64,000 nt of DNA from Pseudomonas cedrina subsp. cedrina (GCF_001983175.1 NZ_MNPW01000006.1:372001-436000), one strand, 5' to 3'. Positions 46,910 through 56,136 are shown, counted from the first letter of the stretch. Numbers and translations: made by a program. Notes: generated from the sequence alone by a model not told the origin.

Positions 46910-47968
46910 ATGTCTACTCCGCTGCCGCCCCGTGGCCGGGGCACGGCCACCAACCTGCACAACCGCTTTGCGCCCACGGTCAGCGTGGCCGAGGATGACG
47001 GCTGGTACCAGGAAGTGCCGCCGACCCAGGGCACCGAGGTGCGTATCGAAACGGCCAAGACCATCATCACCCGTAACAACTCGCCGGACCTGCCGTTCGA
47101 CCGCTCGATCAACCCCTACCGGGGCTGCGAACATGGCTGCATCTACTGCTATGCGCGGCCCAGCCATGCCTATTGGGACATGTCGCCGGGGCTCGATTTC
47201 GAAACCCGGTTGATCGCCAAGAGCAACGCCGCCGATGTGCTGGAACAGCAGTTATCCAAACCCGGCTATGTGTGCGCCCCGATCAACCTGGGCTCCAACA
47301 CCGACCCCTATCAGCCGATCGAGCGCGAGTACCGGATCACCCGGCAAACCCTCGAAGTGCTGCTGCGCTACCGGCATCCGGTGACCATCATTACCAAGGG
47401 CTCGCTGATCCTGCGTGATCTTGATCTGCTGACCGAGCTGGCGCGCCAGCGTCTGGTGGCCGTGATGATCAGCCTCACCAGCCTGGACGATGAGCTCAAG
47501 CGCATCCTGGAACCCCGCACGGCGGCGCCCAAGGCGCGGTTGCGGGCCATCCGGGTGATGCGCGAGGCGGGTATCCCGGTGGGGGTGCTGTGCTCGCCGA
47601 TGATCCCGATGATCAACGACAGTGAGCTGGAGAGCCTGCTGACCGAAGCCCATGCCGCCGGCGCGCAAAGCGCAGCGTACATGATGCTGCGCCTGCCGCT
47701 GGAGGTGGCGCCGCTGTTCGAGGAGTGGTTGGCGGCGCATTACCCGCAGCGGGCGGCCCATGTGATGAGCCTGGTTCGCCAGGTGCGCGGTGGTGAGGTC
47801 TACGACAGCCGTTTCGGCGTGCGCATGCGTGGCGAAGGGCCGTTTGCCGATCTGCTGGCCCAGCGGTTCAGCAAGGCGATCAAGCGCCTGGGGCTGAACC
47901 GGCGGGAAGGCTTCAATCTCGATTGCACGGCGTTTTGCCCACCGGGCAGGCAGATGGCTTTGTTGTAG
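46910..47968 (+). CDS. Radical SAM protein, PA0069 family (SplB-like), SOS-controlled
   Basis: 352 residues. The radical SAM cluster motif CEHGCIYC gives Cys73, Cys77 and Cys80 in NPYRGCEHGCIYCYARPSHAYW, close to spore photoproduct lyase and Rv2578c-type proteins (COG1533). A TIM-barrel core follows (GSNTDPYQPIEREYRITRQTLEVLL, TIITKGSLILRD). The substrate is unknown; DNA or nucleotide repair is suggested by similarity and the LexA box. Ribosome site GAGG lies 7 nt before the ATG. The P. aeruginosa homologue PA0069 is, as I recall, in the reported LexA regulon. It follows the dehydrogenase operon, but the LexA box indicates its own promoter. Confidence 0.92.
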   Translation: MSTPLPPRGRGTATNLHNRFAPTVSVAEDDGWYQEVPPTQGTEVRIETAKTIITRNNSPDLPFDRSINPYRGCEHGCIYCYARPSHAYWDMSPGLDFETRLIAKSNAADVLEQQLSKPGYVCAPINLGSNTDPYQPIEREYRITRQTLEVLLRYRHPVTIITKGSLILRDLDLLTELARQRLVAVMISLTSLDDELKRILEPRTAAPKARLRAIRVMREAGIPVGVLCSPMIPMINDSELESLLTEAHAAGAQSAAYMMLRLPLEVAPLFEEWLAAHYPQRAAHVMSLVRQVRGGEVYDSRFGVRMRGEGPFADLLAQRFSKAIKRLGLNRREGFNLDCTAFCPPGRQMALL

Positions 47969-48195
47969 ACTGAAGAGGCGAAACGCGAAGTCCTTGTAGG
48001 AATAGTCGCGTTTTGACATCACTGAAACCCGCGTTCTAGAGCGGTTCATTCAGTTTGAGTTAAGTTTCGGTGGTTACCTTGTTCAGCGAGTGACTGATGA
48101 GTCGGCGCCTCGGTTTTTGGCATTTACAACTATTGCACTGACCTGGCGTCGAATTGCCCTGAACACTCCCCCTGCATTAATCAAGAGGATGAATC

Positions 48196-48927
48196 ATGAG
48201 TGACCAGGATAAACAGCCGTTGGCTGCGTCGGCTTCGACCCCTCAGGTGGCGGAAACCGCCGATGCAGCGCTTAAGCACATCGTTGACGGTTTTTTGCAT
48301 TTCCATCATGACGTCTTCCCGCAGCAGGAAGAACTCTTCAAGAAACTCGCCACGGCCCAGAGCCCACGGGCGATGTTCATTACCTGTGCCGACTCGCGCA
48401 TCGTGCCCGAGCTGATCACCCAAAGCTCCCCGGGCGACCTGTTCGTGACGCGTAACGTCGGTAACGTAGTACCGCCGTACGGCCAGATGAACGGTGGTGT
48501 GTCCACCGCCATCGAGTATGCGGTGCTCGCCTTGGGCGTGCAGCACATCATTGTCTGCGGCCACTCCGATTGCGGCGCGATGCGCGCGGTACTCAACCCC
48601 GACAGCCTGGAGAAAATGCCGACGGTCAAGGCCTGGCTGCGGCATGCCGAGGTCGCCAAGACCATGGTGCACGACAACTGCGACTGCGCAAGCGAAGGCG
48701 AGAGCATGAAGGTGCTGACCGAAGAAAACGTCATCGCCCAGTTGCAACACTTGCGCACCCACCCTTCCGTGGCGTCACGCATGGCCAATGGTCAGTTGTT
48801 CATCCATGGCTGGATCTACAACATCGAAACCAGCGAAATCAGAGCCTTTGACGCGGACCAGTCGGCGTTCCGACCGCTGGGTGGCGACGGGCCGATCCCT
48901 TGCGCGACGCCTAAAGCGCGCTTCTAA
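48196..48927 (+). CDS. can: Beta-class carbonic anhydrase
   Basis: 243 residues. It interconverts CO2 and bicarbonate. Zinc ligands and catalytic residues are in FITCADSRIVP (Cys64, Asp66, Arg68) and IIVCGHSDCGAMRA (His123, Cys126). The N-terminal 20 residues are a charged extension. A SulP transporter gene follows 85 bp later, an association suggesting bicarbonate supply; in pseudomonads the pair lies just before the cox cluster. The 227-bp gap upstream has no feature I can name beyond likely promoter DNA. Confidence 0.95.
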   Translation: MSDQDKQPLAASASTPQVAETADAALKHIVDGFLHFHHDVFPQQEELFKKLATAQSPRAMFITCADSRIVPELITQSSPGDLFVTRNVGNVVPPYGQMNGGVSTAIEYAVLALGVQHIIVCGHSDCGAMRAVLNPDSLEKMPTVKAWLRHAEVAKTMVHDNCDCASEGESMKVLTEENVIAQLQHLRTHPSVASRMANGQLFIHGWIYNIETSEIRAFDADQSAFRPLGGDGPIPCATPKARF

Positions 48928-48939
48928 AACACTTCCCTG

Positions 48940-48990
48940 CCGGGTAAAGCGGTGGCTGCCATGGACGCAGCCAGGCTTTACCGCGCCCGG
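48940..48990 (+). promoter_or_regulatory. Imperfect long hairpin between can and the SulP gene
   Basis: Three nested paired blocks face each other: CCGGG with CCCGG, GTAAAGC with GCTTTAC, and TGGCTGC with GCAGCCA, with small internal loops and a short apex. It fills the leader 23 bp before the SulP start. There is no T run, so it is not a normal terminator; an mRNA-processing or translation-control element is possible. Confidence 0.5.
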
Positions 48991-49012
48991 CAAATGCCTC
49001 GGGAGAGCCATC

Positions 49013-50560
49013 ATGCGTGCTGCTCAATTGAAAGCTGTATTGCCACGGGAGCTGCTGGCTTCCGTGGTTGTTTTTCTGGTCGCCCTGCCCCTGTGCATGG
49101 GTATCGCGATCGCTTCCGGCATGCCGCCGGCCAAGGGGCTGATCACCGGCATCATCGGTGGCCTGGTGGTGGGTTGGCTGGCGGGTTCGCCGCTGCAGGT
49201 CAGCGGACCGGCGGCGGGCCTGGCGGTGTTGGTCTTTGAGTTGGTGCGCCAGCACGGCATGCTGATGCTCGGGCCGATTCTGTTGCTGGCGGGGTTTCTG
49301 CAACTGGTTGCCGGGCGTTTGCGCCTGGGTTGCTGGTTCCGCGTGACGGCCCCTGCCGTGGTGTACGGCATGCTGGCAGGCATTGGCGTTTTGATTGTGC
49401 TGTCGCAGATCCACGTGATGCTCGACGGCGCACCCAAGCCTTCCGGGCTGGATAACCTGGCAGGTTTCCCGGCGGCTTTGGCTGACGCGATTCCGGCCCT
49501 GGGCGGTGGCCTGGGCTGGCAGGCAGGACTGCTCGGTTTGTCGACGATGCTGGTGATGTACGTATGGGATAAATTTCGTCCGCAAGGTCTGCGCTTTGTA
49601 CCGGGTGCCTTGTTGGGCGTGGGCCTGACCACCGTGGCCAGCCTGGTGCTGGCGTTGCAGGTCAAGCGCGTGGAAGTCCCGGAAAACCTCGCCGATGCCA
49701 TTGATTGGCTGCGTCCCAGCGACTTGCTGAACCTCGCCGATCCGCAGCTGTTGATCGCCGCGTTCGCCGTGGCTTTTATCGCCAGTGCCGAGACCCTGCT
49801 GTCCGCCGCGGCGGTCGATCGCATGCACAGCGGTCAGCGTTCTGATTTCGACAAGGAATTATCCGCTCAAGGTGTAGGCAACATGCTTTGCGGGCTGGTT
49901 GGCGCGTTGCCGATGACGGGCGTGATCGTGCGCAGCTCGGCCAACGTGCAGGCCGGTGCCACCACGCGTTTGTCGGCAATGTTCCACGGGTTGTGGTTGC
50001 TGGCGTTCGTGCTGCTGCTGTCGAGTGTGCTGCAAAGCATTCCGGTGGCGAGCCTGGCGGGCGTGTTGGTGTACACCGGGATCAAGCTGGTGGACATCAA
50101 GGCGTTCAAGGCACTGGGCCGCTACGGGCGGATGCCTATGTTTACCTACGCCGCCACGGCGCTGGCGATCATCCTCACCGACCTGCTGACCGGCGTGCTG
50201 GTGGGCTTCGGGTTGACGTTGGTGAAGCTGGCGTTCAAGGCGTCGAGGCTGAAAGTCAGCCTGATCGACCTGCCGCAGGAGGCTGAGATGGAGTTACGCC
50301 TGACGGGGGCGGCTACTTTCCTGAAAGTGCCGGCGTTGACCCAGGTGTTGGCGACGGTGCCGGCAGGAACGACCTTGCACGTGCCGCTGAATAATCTGAG
50401 CTATATCGACCATTCTTGCCTGGAACTGCTGGAAGAATGGGGGCGTGCCAACGCGGCCAAAGGCTCCAAGCTGGTCATCGAGGCGCGTGGGCTCAAGCGC
50501 CGGCTGGAAGGCCGGGTGCGGATGACGACGGGGGTAGGTTCAGCGGCATCTGTAAGCTGA
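49013..50560 (+). CDS. SulP-family transporter paired with carbonic anhydrase
   Basis: 515 residues from ATG 49013 (GGGAGAG ribosome site). A membrane domain of about 10-12 helices covers residues 10-400 (start LKAVLPRELLASVVVFLVALPLCMGIAIASGMPPAKGLITGIIGG), with a shorter, divergent STAS-like C-terminus (about 425-510: LHVPLNNLSYIDHSCLELLEEW). SulP proteins encoded beside carbonic anhydrases are thought to move bicarbonate, as BicA does in cyanobacteria. Annotation as a sulfate transporter would be less likely here. It differs clearly from the 522-residue SulP at 19243. Confidence 0.88.
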   Translation: MRAAQLKAVLPRELLASVVVFLVALPLCMGIAIASGMPPAKGLITGIIGGLVVGWLAGSPLQVSGPAAGLAVLVFELVRQHGMLMLGPILLLAGFLQLVAGRLRLGCWFRVTAPAVVYGMLAGIGVLIVLSQIHVMLDGAPKPSGLDNLAGFPAALADAIPALGGGLGWQAGLLGLSTMLVMYVWDKFRPQGLRFVPGALLGVGLTTVASLVLALQVKRVEVPENLADAIDWLRPSDLLNLADPQLLIAAFAVAFIASAETLLSAAAVDRMHSGQRSDFDKELSAQGVGNMLCGLVGALPMTGVIVRSSANVQAGATTRLSAMFHGLWLLAFVLLLSSVLQSIPVASLAGVLVYTGIKLVDIKAFKALGRYGRMPMFTYAATALAIILTDLLTGVLVGFGLTLVKLAFKASRLKVSLIDLPQEAEMELRLTGAATFLKVPALTQVLATVPAGTTLHVPLNNLSYIDHSCLELLEEWGRANAAKGSKLVIEARGLKRRLEGRVRMTTGVGSAASVS

Positions 50561-50583
50561 CGAAACCGAATCAAAAATGCTTG

Positions 50584-50688
50584 TGTGGGAGCTGGCTTGC
50601 CTGCGATGGAATCGCCTCGGTATAACTGAAAAACCCAGGTGATCCCATCGCGGGCAAGCCCGGCTCCCACACAAGCCCGCTCCCACAT
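50584..50688. repeat. REP pair plus an extra tandem half-unit
   Basis: The inverted pair (50584-50671) is followed by ACAAGCCCGCTCCCACATTT, a third truncated unit. Layout and junction resemble the element at 20863-20967. Confidence 0.85.
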
Positions 50689-50711
50689 TTGATCTCTATC
50701 GGTACGGAAAG

Positions 50712-51359
50712 TCAGGCAGGCTGATCCAACGCCAACTCAACCCCCAACTGCCGCGACAGGCACGGCCAGCGCTTCCAGGCGGCTTCCGTTTGCGGACTCT
50801 TGAGCTTTTCGCGATAGACCTCGACCGACTCCAGCGCAAAGCTCTCTTCGTTGAGCATTTCATCCACCGCGTGGTGCACCGCTTCATCCAGCTGATTGGC
50901 GAAGGCTTCGCCGATCAGCCGATGGGCAATGACATTGGCCACCGTGGTGTCCGCCGGAATCAACGGCTGGCCGAAGTGCTTGATATACAGATCGTTGACC
51001 TCTTCCACCAAACGGTGGGCCAGATAGGCCTCGTCCAGCAGGCCGTCGAGCCCTTCATGGCCGGCCAGGATGGCGGGTGGCTGCAGGAAGAAATGCTCGG
51101 CGATCTTCAGCACCGGCTTGATCTGGCTTTCGATACCGGCTTCGCGGGCCACGTCGTTGGCGGCGTCCAGCAAATCCGGGACGAGATCGATGTAGGCGGT
51201 AACAAAGCGGGTCATGACCATGTTGCGATCACCGTCAGCCAGGGAAATGGCCGAATGCAGGTGCGGCAATTGTTTTTCCAGTTGCTGGGCAAGCTGGCCC
51301 GTGCTGGTTTCGTGTTGATGGGCACGGGAAATCTGCTCGCGCAATGCGGCGGTGTTCAT
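50712..51359 (-). CDS. Conserved Pseudomonas hypothetical protein (PA0104-like position)
   Basis: 215 residues, predicted almost wholly alpha-helical, with no signal peptide or TM segment. Notable stretches are the Gln/His-rich N-terminus (REQISRAHQHETSTGQLAQQLEKQLPHLHSA) and LLDEAYLAHRLVEEVNDLYIKHFGQPLIPADTTVANVIAHRLIGEAFANQLDEAVHHAVDEML, which has several His/Glu residues that might bind metal. I recognise no domain. Its place between the carbonic anhydrase/SulP pair and coxB is conserved in Pseudomonas. It is divergent from coxB. Confidence 0.8.
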   Translation of the reverse strand: MNTAALREQISRAHQHETSTGQLAQQLEKQLPHLHSAISLADGDRNMVMTRFVTAYIDLVPDLLDAANDVAREAGIESQIKPVLKIAEHFFLQPPAILAGHEGLDGLLDEAYLAHRLVEEVNDLYIKHFGQPLIPADTTVANVIAHRLIGEAFANQLDEAVHHAVDEMLNEESFALESVEVYREKLKSPQTEAAWKRWPCLSRQLGVELALDQPA

Positions 51360-51729
51360 GAAGGCTCCAATGATTTGCAGGTGTAGGAAAAGGGAGAAGT
51401 TAAGGTAGCTCGTTTATACGAGGGCCTCAGACGCATTTGTCATAATTATTTCATGGTTATGCATCGCCGTTATATCGAATTGCCATCGTTTGCCGAATAA
51501 ACGATTCCGCTCCCGGTTTTGTTGGCTCGGGCCGATCATTTTCGGTTCATTTGCCCCTACACATTGCGGGGTTGCAGAGCCTGTCTATACTCGGATTTGT
51601 AGGCGATTAGCTGATGACGCCAGACTGCATAAGCAGGCAAGGCTAAGCGGTTGTAAGCACTATGGAAGCCGCTCCCTTCGACGCAGGTGCAAACCGGCGG
51701 GATAACAAGAACGATAAGGGGAACCCGCA
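51360..51729. promoter_or_regulatory. 370-bp gap upstream of coxB with a predicted promoter
   Basis: No gene is seen. The left half is AT-rich and would hold the promoter of the minus-strand hypothetical gene. A plus-strand promoter is suggested by TTGCGG (51564-51569), 16 bp and TATACT (51586-51591), giving a coxB leader of about 130 nt. No Anr, RoxR or other operator could be assigned with confidence. Confidence 0.45.
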
Positions 51730-52857
51730 ATGATGCGACATCCACACGTTTGGATGGGCCTCCTGTTGTCGTCGGTATTCGGCCAGGCACATGCCGCCTG
51801 GACAACGAATATGGCGCCAGGGGCCACCGAAGTCAGTCACGCAGTGTTCGACCTGCACATGACCATTTTCTGGATTTGTGTGGTGATCGGCGTCATCGTG
51901 TTTGGCGCGATGTTCTGGTCGATGATCCTTCACCGCCGCTCCACCGGCCAGGTCGCGGCCAAGTTCCACGAGAGCACCACCGTGGAAATCCTCTGGACCG
52001 TGGTGCCGTTGCTGATTCTGGTTGCGATGGCCATCCCCGCGACCAAGACCCTGATCAATATCTACGACAGCAGTGAATCGGATATCGATATCCAGGTCAC
52101 CGGTTACCAGTGGAAATGGCATTACAAATACCTGGGCCAGGACGTGGAATTCTTCAGCAACCTGGCTACGCCTGCCGAACAGATTCGTAACCAGGCGACC
52201 AAGGGCGAACACTACCTGCTGGAAGTTGACCAGCCGTTGGTGCTGCCGGTGGGGGCCAAGGTGCGCTTTCTGGTGACGGCCGCCGACGTGATCCATTCGT
52301 GGTGGGTGCCGGCGTTTGCGGTCAAGCGTGACGCCATTCCCGGCTTCGTCAACGAGGCCTGGACCCGTGTCGAGAAGCCCGGCATCTACCGCGGCCAGTG
52401 CGCCGAACTGTGCGGCAAGGACCACGGTTTCATGCCCATCGTGGTCGAGGTCAAGTCCAGGGCCGACTACGACACCTGGCTCGGCGAGCGCAAGCAAGAG
52501 GCCGCCAAGCTCAAGGAGCTGACCTCCAAGGAGTGGACGCTTGAAGAGCTGGTAGCGCGTGGCGACAAGGTCTACCACACCACCTGTGTGGCCTGCCACC
52601 AGGCTGAAGGCCAGGGCCTGCCGCCGATGTTCCCGGCGCTCAAGGGCTCGAAAATCGCCACCGGGCCCACGGCCGATCACCTGAACATCGTCTACAACGG
52701 CAAGCCTGGCACCGCGATGGCAGCCTTCGGCAAGCAGCTCTCTGAAGTGGACATCGCCGCCGTGGTGACCTACGAGCGCAACGCCTGGGGCAATAACAAA
52801 GGCGACATGGTCACGCCTAAAGACGTGCTGGCCATCAAGCAGGCGCAAAGCCAATGA
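51730..52857 (+). CDS. coxB: Cytochrome c oxidase subunit II with fused cytochrome c domain
   Basis: 375 residues. A signal peptide (ending GQAHA) precedes two TM helices (about 40-65 and 83-105) and the periplasmic CuA domain: HSWWVPAF and CAELCGKDHGFM supply the His, two Cys, Glu and Met ligands. A C-terminal heme c domain has CVACH at Cys286, making this a caa3-type layout in which cytochrome c is fused to subunit II. It accepts electrons for the aa3 oxidase. AAGGGGA precedes the ATG. It begins the cox operon. Confidence 0.97.
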   Translation: MMRHPHVWMGLLLSSVFGQAHAAWTTNMAPGATEVSHAVFDLHMTIFWICVVIGVIVFGAMFWSMILHRRSTGQVAAKFHESTTVEILWTVVPLLILVAMAIPATKTLINIYDSSESDIDIQVTGYQWKWHYKYLGQDVEFFSNLATPAEQIRNQATKGEHYLLEVDQPLVLPVGAKVRFLVTAADVIHSWWVPAFAVKRDAIPGFVNEAWTRVEKPGIYRGQCAELCGKDHGFMPIVVEVKSRADYDTWLGERKQEAAKLKELTSKEWTLEELVARGDKVYHTTCVACHQAEGQGLPPMFPALKGSKIATGPTADHLNIVYNGKPGTAMAAFGKQLSEVDIAAVVTYERNAWGNNKGDMVTPKDVLAIKQAQSQ

Positions 52858-52915
52858 CCGACTTCATGGCATTTACCTCTACCCGCCCCGCCCACTCGCT
52901 TGCAGGAGAACGGCC

Positions 52916-54502
52916 ATGAGCGCTGTGATCGATGACCATGGTCATGCCGACCATGCCCACGGCCCCGCCAAGGGGTTGATGCGCTGGGTGCTGACCACCA
53001 ACCACAAAGACATCGGCACCATGTACTTGTGGTTCGCCTTCGCCATGTTCCTGCTCGGCGGTTCGTTTGCCATGGTGATCCGTGCCGAACTGTTCCAGCC
53101 AGGCCTGCAGATCGTGGAGCCGGCGTTCTTCAACCAGATGACCACCATGCACGGCCTGATCATGGTGTTCGGCGCGGTGATGCCGGCGTTTGTCGGCCTG
53201 GCCAACTGGATGATCCCGCTGATGATCGGCGCGCCGGACATGGCCCTGCCGCGCATGAACAACTTCAGCTTCTGGCTGCTGCCGGCGGCCTTCCTGCTGC
53301 TGGTCTCGACGCTGTTCAGCCCCGGTGGCGGGCCGAATTTCGGCTGGACGTTCTACGCGCCGCTGTCCACCACCTACGCGCCGGAAAGCGTGACGTTCTT
53401 TATCTTTGCCATTCACCTGATGGGCATCAGTTCGATCATGGGCGCGATCAACGTGGTCGCCACCATCCTCAACCTGCGCGCGCCGGGTATGACGTTGATG
53501 AAAATGCCGCTGTTCGTCTGGACCTGGCTGATCACCGCGTTCCTGCTGATCGCGGTGATGCCGGTACTGGCCGGTTGCGTGACCATGATGCTGATGGATA
53601 TCCACTTCGGCACCAGCTTTTTCAGTGCGTCCGGCGGCGGTGATCCGGTGCTGTTCCAGCATGTGTTCTGGTTCTTCGGCCACCCCGAGGTGTACATCAT
53701 GATCCTGCCGGCCTTCGGCGCCGTCAGTTCGATCATCCCGACTTTTTCGCGCAAGCCGCTGTTTGGCTACACCTCGATGGTCTACGCCACGGCGAGCATC
53801 GCGTTCCTGTCGTTCATCGTGTGGGCGCACCACATGTTCGTGGTGGGTATTCCATTGGTGGGCGAGCTGTTCTTCATGTACGCCACGCTGCTGATCGCCG
53901 TGCCGACCGGGGTAAAGGTATTCAACTGGGTCAGCACCATGTGGCAAGGCTCGCTGACGTTCGAAACGCCGATGCTGTTTGCCGTGGCCTTCGTGATCCT
54001 GTTCACCATCGGCGGCTTCTCCGGGCTGATGCTGGCGATTGCCCCGGCGGACTTCCAGTACCACGACACCTACTTTGTGGTGGCGCACTTCCATTACGTA
54101 TTGGTGCCCGGCGCGATCTTCGGCATCTTCGCCTCGGCCTACTACTGGTTGCCGAAGTGGACCGGGCACATGTACGACGAAACCCTGGGCAAGCTGCACT
54201 TCTGGCTGTCTTTCGTGGGCATGAACATGGCGTTTTTCCCGATGCACTTCGTCGGGCTGGCGGGCATGCCGCGCCGGGTGCCGGACTACAACCTGCAGTT
54301 CGCCGACTTCAACATGGTGTCCTCGATTGGTGCCTTCATGTTTGGGGCTACGCAGATATTCTTCCTGTTTATCGTGATCAAGTGCATCCGCGGCGGTACG
54401 CCGGCACCGGCCAAACCCTGGGATGGCGCCGAAGGCCTGGAGTGGAGCGTGCCCTCGCCGGCGCCGTACCACACCTTCACTACGCCGCCGGAGGTTAAAT
54501 GA
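52916..54502 (+). CDS. coxA: Cytochrome c oxidase subunit I
   Basis: 528 residues, 12 TM helices, the heme a/a3-CuB catalytic subunit that reduces O2 and pumps protons. A His-rich N-terminus (DDHGHADHAHG) precedes LTTNHKDIGTMYLWFA. The heme a His is in MTTMHGLIMVF, the CuB His/Tyr in FWFFGHPEVYIM and IVWAHHMFVVG, and the heme pair in YFVVAHFHYVL. It is 58 bp after coxB with GGAGAA as ribosome site. Confidence 0.98.
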   Translation: MSAVIDDHGHADHAHGPAKGLMRWVLTTNHKDIGTMYLWFAFAMFLLGGSFAMVIRAELFQPGLQIVEPAFFNQMTTMHGLIMVFGAVMPAFVGLANWMIPLMIGAPDMALPRMNNFSFWLLPAAFLLLVSTLFSPGGGPNFGWTFYAPLSTTYAPESVTFFIFAIHLMGISSIMGAINVVATILNLRAPGMTLMKMPLFVWTWLITAFLLIAVMPVLAGCVTMMLMDIHFGTSFFSASGGGDPVLFQHVFWFFGHPEVYIMILPAFGAVSSIIPTFSRKPLFGYTSMVYATASIAFLSFIVWAHHMFVVGIPLVGELFFMYATLLIAVPTGVKVFNWVSTMWQGSLTFETPMLFAVAFVILFTIGGFSGLMLAIAPADFQYHDTYFVVAHFHYVLVPGAIFGIFASAYYWLPKWTGHMYDETLGKLHFWLSFVGMNMAFFPMHFVGLAGMPRRVPDYNLQFADFNMVSSIGAFMFGATQIFFLFIVIKCIRGGTPAPAKPWDGAEGLEWSVPSPAPYHTFTTPPEVK

Positions 54503-54530
54503 ATACCTTGGCGCTGGGAAAACGCCCTCC

Positions 54531-54630
54531 TGTAGGAGCGAGCTTGCTCGCGAAGAACGCCAGCGCGCCGCGTTTATACAGAATGCCCCCGTTATCGTTG
54601 GCGACCTTCGCGAGCAAGCTCGCTCCTACA
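54531..54630. repeat. REP pair of a second family (GTAGGAGCGAGCTTGCTCGC)
   Basis: TGTAGGAGCGAGCTTGCTCG and its inverse CGAGCAAGCTCGCTCCTACA flank about 45 bp between coxA and ctaG. This sequence differs from the GTGGGAGCTGGCTTGCC family found at the other eleven loci and is the only copy of its kind here. Confidence 0.9.
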
Positions 54631-54655
54631 GAAAAGCAGCTTCGAGGTGAGCACC

Positions 54656-55207
54656 ATGGCTGACTCCGTGCCCCTCAAACGCCTGGTCACCCGCCTGCTG
54701 ATCCTGGTGCTGGCGATGTTCGCCTTCGGCTTCGCCCTGGTGCCGATCTACGACGTGATGTGCAAAGCGTTCGGCATCAACGGCAAGACCGCCGGGCAGT
54801 ACGAGGGCTCCCAGGTGGTGGACCCGTCGCGCCAGGTGCGCGTGCAGTTCCTGTCCACCAACGCCATCGACATGGTCTGGGAGTTTCATGCCAAGGCAGA
54901 TGAAGTGGTGGTCAATCCCGGCGCGGTCACCGAGATGCTGTTCGTGGCCTTCAACCCCACCGACAAGGCCATGACCGCCCAGGCGGTACCGAGCATTTCC
55001 CCGGCCGAAGCGGCGATGTATTTCCACAAGACCGAGTGCTTTTGCTTTACCCAGCAAGTGCTGCAGCCAGGCGAGCGCATCGAAATGCCGGTGCGCTTCA
55101 TCGTCGACCGCGACATGCCCAAGGATGTGAAGCATCTGACCCTGGCGTACACGCTGTTTGACATCACTGCGCGCCAACCGCCCGCGGCGGTCCGCACCGG
55201 GGGCTAG
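54656..55207 (+). CDS. ctaG: Cytochrome c oxidase assembly protein CtaG (Cox11)
   Basis: 183 residues. One N-terminal TM helix (LVTRLLILVLAMFAFGFALVPIYDVMCKAFG) anchors a periplasmic copper chaperone domain. The copper site Cys-X-Cys is in TECFCFTQQVLQPGE. It inserts CuB into subunit I. Start: GAGGTGA ends 5 nt before the ATG at 54656; the GTG at 54647 overlaps that site. It sits between coxA and coxC, as in other pseudomonads, but behind a REP pair. Confidence 0.96.
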   Translation: MADSVPLKRLVTRLLILVLAMFAFGFALVPIYDVMCKAFGINGKTAGQYEGSQVVDPSRQVRVQFLSTNAIDMVWEFHAKADEVVVNPGAVTEMLFVAFNPTDKAMTAQAVPSISPAEAAMYFHKTECFCFTQQVLQPGERIEMPVRFIVDRDMPKDVKHLTLAYTLFDITARQPPAAVRTGG

Positions 55208-55242
55208 CTACTGTTTGCCCGCTCAATCAGGAGAGCGAATAC

Positions 55243-56130
55243 ATGTCGACTCATGATACGTACTACGTACCAGCGCAAAGCAAATGGCCGATAATTGCCA
55301 CGTTTGGCCTGTTGATCACCGTGTACGGCCTGGGCCTGTGGTTCAACGATTTAAAGGCGTTGCGCCCGGAATCCCACGGCCCCTGGATCTTTTTCGTCGG
55401 TGGTTTGCTGCTGGCGTACATGATGTTTGGCTGGTTTGGTGCGGTGATCAAGGAAAGCCGCGCCGGTTTGTACAGTTCGCAGATGGACCGCTCGTTTCGC
55501 TGGGGCATGAGCTGGTTCATCTTTTCCGAAGTGATGTTCTTTATTGCATTCTTCGGGGCGCTGTTCTACGTACGCCACCTGTCCGCGCCGGCGTTGGCCG
55601 GTGAAGGACCCAAGGGCATCGCGCACATGCTGTGGCCGAACTTCGAGTTTGCCTGGCCGTTGCTGAACAACCCTGATCCCAAGCTGTATCCGGCACCCAA
55701 GGGCACGATCAGCCCGTGGGGGCTGCCACTGGTGAACACCATTTTGCTGGTGAGCTCCAGTGTAACCATCACCATTGCCCACCATGCCTTGCGCAAAGGC
55801 CATCGCGGTGCGCTGAAGCTGTGGCTGGCAATCACTGTGCTGCTGGGCGTGGCGTTCCTTGGGTTCCAGGCCGAGGAATATATCCATGCTTACAAGGAGC
55901 TCGGGCTCACCCTCGGCTCGGGTGTCTACGGCGCCACCTTCTTCATGCTCACTGGTTTTCACGGCGCCCACGTCACCATCGGCACCATCATTCTGTTCGT
56001 GATGCTGATGCGCATCCTCAAGGGTCACTTCGATGCCGAGCATCAGTTCGGTTTCGAGGCGGCCAGTTGGTATTGGCACTTTGTGGATGTGGTGTGGATC
56101 GGGCTGTTTTTCTTCGTCTATGTGCTGTGA
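55243..56130 (+). CDS. coxC: Cytochrome c oxidase subunit III
   Basis: 295 residues with seven TM helices. The conserved FFIAFFGALFYVRHLS region follows WFIFSEVMF, and the C-terminal FHGAHVTIGTIILFVMLMRILKGHF and FEAASWYWHFVDVVWIGLFFFVYVL are the subunit III signature helices. It supports oxidase stability and proton uptake. GGAGAG precedes the ATG. A minus-strand gene lies just 6 bp downstream. Confidence 0.97.
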   Translation: MSTHDTYYVPAQSKWPIIATFGLLITVYGLGLWFNDLKALRPESHGPWIFFVGGLLLAYMMFGWFGAVIKESRAGLYSSQMDRSFRWGMSWFIFSEVMFFIAFFGALFYVRHLSAPALAGEGPKGIAHMLWPNFEFAWPLLNNPDPKLYPAPKGTISPWGLPLVNTILLVSSSVTITIAHHALRKGHRGALKLWLAITVLLGVAFLGFQAEEYIHAYKELGLTLGSGVYGATFFMLTGFHGAHVTIGTIILFVMLMRILKGHFDAEHQFGFEAASWYWHFVDVVWIGLFFFVYVL

Positions 56131-56136
56131 GGTGCC

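Noticed and set aside
44381..47167. 928-codon antisense open frame across the dehydrogenase operon and radical SAM gene
   Set aside because: It spans several real genes on the other strand and their gaps, including the LexA box; composition is that of a codon-bias shadow.
52835..54472. 545-codon frame antisense to coxA, very rich in His, Gln, Arg and Glu
   Set aside because: The composition is the expected complement of hydrophobic membrane codons; coxA is unmistakable.
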